DNA of 64,000 bases from Sphingobium sp. HWE2-09. Its GTDB lineage: Bacteria > Pseudomonadota > Alphaproteobacteria > Sphingomonadales > Sphingomonadaceae. The translations under genes and the position numbers were made by a program. Under the pieces are notes generated by a model. The model was not told the DNA's origin and searched no databases. It worked only from the letters and a program-made list of their open reading frames with translations. The stretch covers positions 1,612,001 through 1,676,000 of the forward strand of contig NZ_JAYKZX010000003.1 in NCBI RefSeq assembly GCF_035989265.1, written 5' to 3'. Of the stretch, positions 59,648 through 64,000 are shown one piece after another; positions within the stretch are counted from its first letter, which is position 1, and every line of letters starts with the position of its first letter.

Positions 59648-60292
59648 TCAGAACATGCTTTCAGGAATGATGATGACGTCACCGGGCGACAGCAGCACGT
59701 TGGCGCGCGTATCCCCCTTCCTCAAAAGGTCGCCCAGGCGGACCTGATATTCCTTCTGCTTGCCGCTGGCCTTGTCGAACCGGACCAGCCGCGCACGGTT
59801 GCCCGCCGCATATTCGGACAAGCCACCGACGGAAATCATTGCGTCGAGCAGGGTCATGTTCGCGCGATAGGGGATGGACGCCGGCTTTTCCGTCGCGCCC
59901 ACGATCCGCACCTGCTGGCTGAACGTACCGCTGAAATTATTGACGATCACCGACACCAGCGGATTTTCAATATATTGGCTGAGCGCCAGCTTGATGTCGT
60001 CCGACAGCATCTTGGGCGTCTTGCCCACGGCGGGCATGTCCGTGATCAGCGGCGTGGTGATGCGGCCGTCGGGACGCACCTGCACCTTCGCGCCCAGTTC
60101 GGGATTGCGCCATACGAAGATGGTCAGGTCATCGAGCGGGCCTATAATATATTCCTCGCCCGGCCCTTCCTGCGTCGACACGAAGGATGCGGGCGGCAAT
60201 TGCGGCCCGGACGGCGCAGACGCGCAGCCCGACAAGGCGACGGCGGGCAGAGACACACCGATCAGAAGCCTGGAAACCGACAGAAAACGCAT
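59648..60292 (-). CDS. Polysaccharide export lipoprotein (Wza/EpsA-like) of the XrtA system
   Basis: The product is 214 residues from ATG 60292 with GAGGTGAG upstream. A signal peptide ends in the lipobox LSGC (Cys about 22), so it is lipidated and outer-membrane attached. A Poly_export domain (EEYIIGPLDDLTIFVWRNPE, then VRPDGRITTPLI) is followed by a SLBB domain (VRIVGATEKPASIPYRANMT onward). This is the outer-membrane conduit partner of the Wzz-like protein. It is the first gene of the run of closely spaced minus-strand genes reaching to xrtA. Confidence 0.93.
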   Translation of the reverse strand: MRFLSVSRLLIGVSLPAVALSGCASAPSGPQLPPASFVSTQEGPGEEYIIGPLDDLTIFVWRNPELGAKVQVRPDGRITTPLITDMPAVGKTPKMLSDDIKLALSQYIENPLVSVIVNNFSGTFSQQVRIVGATEKPASIPYRANMTLLDAMISVGGLSEYAAGNRARLVRFDKASGKQKEYQVRLGDLLRKGDTRANVLLSPGDVIIIPESMF

Positions 60293-60423
60293 ATTCTCAC
60301 CTCTTCGTGCGGCCATGCCCGGTCGGCCGCCAGAGAGGAGAAGGCGACCGTCAGCACATGGCTTCGGGCTTCTTCTTGCCGCTAAAGGGTAAAGATACCG
60401 TTAGGAGTTAAGTCCTGCGCAAA
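60293..60423 (-). promoter_or_regulatory. Upstream region of the exopolysaccharide operon
   Basis: This 131-base gap separates the PLP decarboxylase stop from the export lipoprotein start and is the only sizeable gap at the head of the long minus-strand run, so a promoter is expected. It is AT-richer near 60385-60415. It holds a partly symmetric AGGAGTTAAGTCCT (60403-60416, 12 of 14 bases palindromic). No confident -35/-10 pair could be fixed, and no small gene is seen. Confidence 0.4.
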
Positions 60424-61656
60424 TCAGCCAAGTAAAAGTTCGCGAGGACTTGGGTGACCAAGAAACGCCGCAGGACTTGCCGACGCGCCATAGGCTCCCG
60501 CCAGGAAGATGGCGATCAGGTCGCCTTCCTGCACTGGCGGCAATGCCACCTTGTCGCCCAGCCGGTCGATCGGCGTGCACAGGCACCCGACCACCGTGAC
60601 CGGCCCCTCCGCCGGGGCCGCGCCGAAACGGTTGGCGATAGCGATCGGATAGTTGCGCCGCACGACCGTACCGAAATTGCCGCTGGCCGCCAATTGATGA
60701 TGCAACCCGCCATCGACCACGACGAAGGTTTCGCCCTGGCTGACCTTCACATCCACCACGCGGGTCAGATAGACGCCCGCCTCCCCCACCAGCCAACGGC
60801 CCAGTTCGATCGCGAATCGGCTGCCCTGCAAAACGCCCGGCAAACTGTCCAACTCGCTGTCCAAAGCGACGCCGATCGGCCGGATATCCAGCCGATCATC
60901 GCCCGGGAAATAGGCCAGGCCAAAGCCTCCGCCCAGATTGACGAGCGGCGGGGTCGCGCCGACCGCGTCCGACAATCGCGCCGCCAGTGTGATCGTCGCC
61001 GCCTGGGTTTCGATGATCGCCAGCGGATCGAGATTCTGGCTGCCTGCAAAAATATGCCAGCCCTGCCAGTCCGCCCCGGCATCGATCATCGCCCGCGCCA
61101 GCGCCGCCGCGCGGTCCGCATCGACGCCGAAAGGCTTGGCCCCGCCGCCCATGCGCATCCCCGATCCTTTAAGATCGAAATCCGGGTTTACCCGCACGGC
61201 CAAGCGCGGCGTCTTGCCCAGCTTCTCCGCTACGGTCAGCGCGCGCCGCCCTTCGCCCTCCGACTCCAGATTGATGGTGACGCCCGCAAAGATCGCCGCT
61301 TCCAGTTCGTCGTTGCGCTTGCCCGGCCCGGCAAAACTGATCCGATCCGGAGCCATTCCTGCGCCAAGCGCCATCTCCAGTTCGCCGCCCGACGCGATAT
61401 CGAATCCATCGACCTGTCCCGCCATCCCGGCCAACAGCGGCGCATAAGGATTGGCCTTGATCGCATAATGGAGATGCAGCGCATCGGGCATAGCCTCGCG
61501 GAACCGCCGCACCTGCGCTTCGACAATGCCCATGTCATAGACGAACAGCGGCGTATCCCCCGCCTCGTCCACCAGACTAGCCGCGCCGCATCCGCCGATC
61601 AGCAACATCCCTTCTTCCTGCGCGAACCAGGCGGGTATCGGACCCATCGGCTTCAT
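60424..61656 (-). CDS. PLP-dependent decarboxylase, exosortase A-associated (group IV, LysA-like)
   Basis: The product is 410 residues of the alanine racemase-fold decarboxylases. Lys67 in HYAIKANPYAPLL should bind PLP. NPDFDLKGSGMRMGGGAKPF, HIFAGSQNLD, NLGGGFGLAYF and the late VVGCLCTPIDRLGD supply the PLP-phosphate and substrate-side residues, including the catalytic Cys. Members linked to exosortase A form a branch apart from diaminopimelate decarboxylase; the substrate is unknown. It follows the acyl-CoA ligase gene by 45 bases, and both likely make an acyl or amine decoration. Confidence 0.91.
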   Translation of the reverse strand: MKPMGPIPAWFAQEEGMLLIGGCGAASLVDEAGDTPLFVYDMGIVEAQVRRFREAMPDALHLHYAIKANPYAPLLAGMAGQVDGFDIASGGELEMALGAGMAPDRISFAGPGKRNDELEAAIFAGVTINLESEGEGRRALTVAEKLGKTPRLAVRVNPDFDLKGSGMRMGGGAKPFGVDADRAAALARAMIDAGADWQGWHIFAGSQNLDPLAIIETQAATITLAARLSDAVGATPPLVNLGGGFGLAYFPGDDRLDIRPIGVALDSELDSLPGVLQGSRFAIELGRWLVGEAGVYLTRVVDVKVSQGETFVVVDGGLHHQLAASGNFGTVVRRNYPIAIANRFGAAPAEGPVTVVGCLCTPIDRLGDKVALPPVQEGDLIAIFLAGAYGASASPAAFLGHPSPRELLLG

Positions 61657-61701
61657 CGATCACAACCTCTCAACATATATCGGCGAGGAGCACGCCATTC
61701 T

Positions 61702-63261
61702 TCAAACGCCAAAATCCCGCGCCAGGACGACCCGATCGATCTTACCATTGGGATTGCGCGGGAAATCTGAAAGCACGACGATGTCCGTGGGCTGCATGAA
61801 ATTGGGCAGTTCGCTTTTGAGATGCGCGGCGACGGCCTGCGCCACGGCCGGATCGGCCGCGCGCAGCAGCAGCCGCACCGCCTGCCCCAATCGCTCATCC
61901 TTAATCCCCAAAGCCACTGCCTCAGCGACGCCGGACACAGCGACAGCGGCCTCTTCTATTTCCGTCGGGCTGATCCGGTTGCCCGCAGACTTGATCATCG
62001 CATCGTCGCGGCCGACGAAGTACAGCAACCCCGCCGCATCCCGCCGCACCGTATCGCCCGACCACACCGCGATGTCGCCATAGCGCGATGCATCAGGTGC
62101 AGGCTTGAACCGCTCGGCGGTGCGCGCCGCATCGCGCCAATAGCCCTGCGCCACCAGCGGCCCGCAATGCACCAGTTCGCCCGGCTCCTCATCATCGGCG
62201 ATGCTGCCATCCGGGCGCACGACCAATATTTCGGCGAAGGGAATGGCGCTGCCCATCGAATCGGGATGGCTGTCGACCAAGGCAGGCGGCAGATAGGTGG
62301 AGCGGAAGGCTTCGGTCAGGCCGTACATGGGATAGAGATCCGCCTGCGGGAACAGCGATCGCAGCTTGCCCACCAATGGCCGCGTCAGCGCGCCCCCGCT
62401 GTTGGTCAGGCGCTTGAGCTTTGCCGCCACCTCGCCCGGCCAGTCCAGTTCGGTCAGTTGCACCCAGAGCGGCGGCACCCCCGCCAGCGTCGTGATGTCG
62501 CGCCGGTCCACCAGCTTCAGAACATCGCGCGCCGTCAGATAGTCGAGCGGATAGACGCAGCCACCCGCCATCCAGGTCGAAAACAGCTGATTCTGCCCAT
62601 AGTCGAAACTGAACGGCAGGACGCAGGCGGTGCGATCCTGTGCCGTCATCCCCAGATAATCGGCCACCGCCACCGCGCCCAGCCACAAATTGGCATGGCT
62701 CAGCATCACCCCCTTGGGTCGTCCGGTCGAACCGCTAGTATAGAGAATTGCCGCCAGATCATCAGGCGCGGCCGACGACGGCCCGATCGCCCGACCGCCA
62801 CTCATCGCACACGCGGCGTCATCCTCACGATGTAGATGGCATCCGGTCGGCACGTCGCCGGGCAGCAGGCTGTCGAGTTGCGCCGCCGTGCCGATCAGCA
62901 GCATCGCGCCGCTGTCCGCCAATATATGCGCGACTTGGCGGTGTTTGAGCAACGGATTGACCGGCACATGGACCAGCCCGGCGCGCGGCGCGGCCAGCGG
63001 CATCAGCGCGGCAACCGGTCCCTTGGCGATCCAGCTGGCGACTCGCGCGCCCTTGTCCAGCCCGAACCCGGCCAGCCATCCCGCCAGCCGCCCCACCGCC
63101 GCTTCCAGTTCGGCGTAGCTATAGCGGCCCGAACGGCCATCCAGCGCCGCGTGCGCGGGGTCGCCACGCAGCAGGATATGGTCGATCGGCCGTACCGGCA
63201 CGCCGTCGATCGTCGGAAAATCGATCGTCCCGCTCGCTGAAAGACCCGCGCTTAACTCCAT
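61702..63261 (-). CDS. AMP-forming acyl-CoA ligase, exosortase A-associated
   Basis: The product is 519 residues of the ANL superfamily. The phosphate-binding loop is LYTSGSTGRPKG (about 172-183). A5-type PMYGLTEAFRST follows, then YGDIAVWSGD, the hinge region FVGRDDAMIKSAGNRISPTE, and the C-terminal catalytic Lys in NPNGKIDR. It should activate a carboxylic acid as acyl-AMP and transfer it to CoA or a carrier. Exosortase loci often pair it with the PLP decarboxylase and a small acyl-carrier gene; no carrier gene is visible here. It is divergent from the GNAT-like gene. Confidence 0.91.
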   Translation of the reverse strand: MELSAGLSASGTIDFPTIDGVPVRPIDHILLRGDPAHAALDGRSGRYSYAELEAAVGRLAGWLAGFGLDKGARVASWIAKGPVAALMPLAAPRAGLVHVPVNPLLKHRQVAHILADSGAMLLIGTAAQLDSLLPGDVPTGCHLHREDDAACAMSGGRAIGPSSAAPDDLAAILYTSGSTGRPKGVMLSHANLWLGAVAVADYLGMTAQDRTACVLPFSFDYGQNQLFSTWMAGGCVYPLDYLTARDVLKLVDRRDITTLAGVPPLWVQLTELDWPGEVAAKLKRLTNSGGALTRPLVGKLRSLFPQADLYPMYGLTEAFRSTYLPPALVDSHPDSMGSAIPFAEILVVRPDGSIADDEEPGELVHCGPLVAQGYWRDAARTAERFKPAPDASRYGDIAVWSGDTVRRDAAGLLYFVGRDDAMIKSAGNRISPTEIEEAAVAVSGVAEAVALGIKDERLGQAVRLLLRAADPAVAQAVAAHLKSELPNFMQPTDIVVLSDFPRNPNGKIDRVVLARDFGV

Positions 63262-63324
63262 TTCCAGACTTTTCTCCTATGCAGCGCGGTGGTTTTGTGT
63301 CGGGGTTGGGGCGGAGATAGTCGG

Positions 63325-64000
63325 TTGCTGGCGCCAAGGGAATATCAGACGATCGATGAAGCGCGGCAGGCCTTGGCCGGTCGGCTCGATCGCGCCTGCG
63401 CCCCGGCCCTGTTCGACCGGATCGACTGGTTCGCCAGCCTGCACGATCATTGCCTGGCCGACCAGCCCGTCCATATCCTCCACGCGCAGGACGGAGAGGC
63501 GCAAGCCTGGCTCTTCCTGCGTTCCCCCGCGCCGCGCCGCGCCAGCGCCCTTGCCAACTGGTATAGTTTTGCCTGGGCGCCGATCTTCATCGGCGCGCCT
63601 GATGTGCAGACGCAGCAACGATTGCTCGACGCCCTCGCCCGTCCCCTGCTCGCCCGCTACGCTCATATCGATCTCTATCCGCTGGAGGATGCTGCGCCGC
63701 TGATGGCTGCATTGCGCCGTGTCGGCTGGTTCGTGGTGCAACGGCCGATGGGCGGCCGTTATCTGCTACCGGTCGAAGGGCGCAGCTTTGCCGACTATTG
63801 GGCCTCGCGCCCCGGCAAGCTGCGCAATCTGGTCAAGCGCAAGGGGCGCGGCACGCCCTTCACCCTGTCGATAGACACGCGCCTGACGGACGATCTGTGG
63901 CGCGACTATGTCGCTGTACATGATCGCAGTTGGAAAGCGCCCGAACCCGGCCTGGATTTCCTGCGCGATCTGGCGGAGCGGGAAAGCGCGGCAGGCACAT
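63325..64000 (+). CDS. GNAT/FemAB-like acyltransferase, partial (cut by window edge)
   Basis: An open frame of 225 codons runs off the right edge from a TTG start with GGAG 8 bases upstream; the nearby ATG at 63279 is in another frame and stops at once. The protein begins MLAPREYQTIDEARQALAGR. It contains WYSFAWAPIF, then RPMGGRYLLPVEGRSFADYW and SRPGKLRNLVKRKGRG, the pattern of the BioF2/CelD-like GNAT proteins seen in exosortase A loci. It probably transfers an acyl group to the polysaccharide or its precursor, perhaps using the product of the divergent acyl-CoA ligase. The C-terminal lobe is outside the window. Confidence 0.78.
   Translation, partial: MLAPREYQTIDEARQALAGRLDRACAPALFDRIDWFASLHDHCLADQPVHILHAQDGEAQAWLFLRSPAPRRASALANWYSFAWAPIFIGAPDVQTQQRLLDALARPLLARYAHIDLYPLEDAAPLMAALRRVGWFVVQRPMGGRYLLPVEGRSFADYWASRPGKLRNLVKRKGRGTPFTLSIDTRLTDDLWRDYVAVHDRSWKAPEPGLDFLRDLAERESAAGT

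Noticed and set aside
63356-63703. A 115-codon plus-strand frame starting MKRGRPWPVG.
   Set aside because: It is out of frame with the much better GNAT/FemAB-like frame from 63325, which stays open to the window edge and contains recognisable motifs.
1-64000. Mobile elements, prophage, tRNA, rRNA or a defence island.
   Set aside because: No transposase, integrase, phage structural, restriction or toxin-antitoxin motif was found, gaps are short, and no cloverleaf-like sequence was seen on either strand.

Overview
The window is GC-rich, densely coded chromosome from an alphaproteobacterium, most probably a member of the Sphingomonadaceae (Sphingobium/Sphingomonas type). The pointers are a CtrA-type cell-cycle regulator, a UPF0262 protein, an ECF sigma/anti-sigma pair, a complete XrtA (exosortase A) exopolysaccharide locus, and intergenic inverted repeats of a type I associate with sphingomonads. 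I found no tRNA, rRNA, CRISPR array, transposase, integrase or phage gene. No gap between genes exceeds 300 bases.

Layout. 1-4.5 kb: the start of a glycosyltransferase, an alpha/beta hydrolase, selO, a small unknown gene and astD. 4.6-8.9 kb: a tightly overlapping assimilatory sulfate-reduction operon (cobA, DUF2849, cysI, a RidA-like gene, DUF934, cysH); the siroheme methylase, the sulfite reductase and the APS reductase work in one pathway. 9-15.5 kb: a Tat-exported DUF885 protein, dnaB (minus strand), UPF0262, a degenerate GH25 protein, cdd, dcd and a metallophosphoesterase. The last two each carry an apparent one-base homopolymer deletion that creates a false fusion and a broken gene. 15.7-19.9 kb: a double-domain KaiC-like ATPase overlapping a hybrid histidine kinase. 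19.9-23.3 kb: ECF sigma and anti-sigma genes divergent from an exported subtilase and a glycine-rich exported protein with 11-residue tandem repeats.

23.4-29.8 kb: a pentapeptide-repeat protein, ctrA with a methylation-site-rich upstream region, a LysR regulator divergent from pirin and wrbA, an acyltransferase, an RluA-type pseudouridine synthase and arfB. 29.8-33.6 kb: four minus-strand membrane glycosylation genes (GT-C-like protein, methyltransferase, GT2, GtrA). 33.6-43 kb: free-methionine-sulfoxide reductase, a glycine-zipper surface protein, a PAS-GGDEF-EAL protein, bpt, ilvA, and an operon of a beta-hydroxyacid dehydrogenase and an exported amidohydrolase.

43.2-64 kb: the XrtA exopolysaccharide locus. 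It holds two glycosyltransferases, a polyprenyl-phosphate sugar transferase, an AsnB-like amidotransferase, an exosortase A-EpsI fusion, two tandem FemAB proteins, a polysaccharide deacetylase, an ExeA-like ATPase with a long acidic tail, an outer-membrane barrel protein, a tyrosine autokinase, a Wzz-like chain-length protein, an export lipoprotein, a PLP decarboxylase, an acyl-CoA ligase and a divergent GNAT/FemAB-like protein cut by the window end. Together these would build, modify, polymerise and export a polysaccharide. No obvious PEP-CTERM substrate protein is encoded here.

Functions are assigned by reading motifs and gene order, without database searches. Start codons were chosen from ribosome-binding sites, overlaps and expected family N-termini, so some may be off by a few codons.
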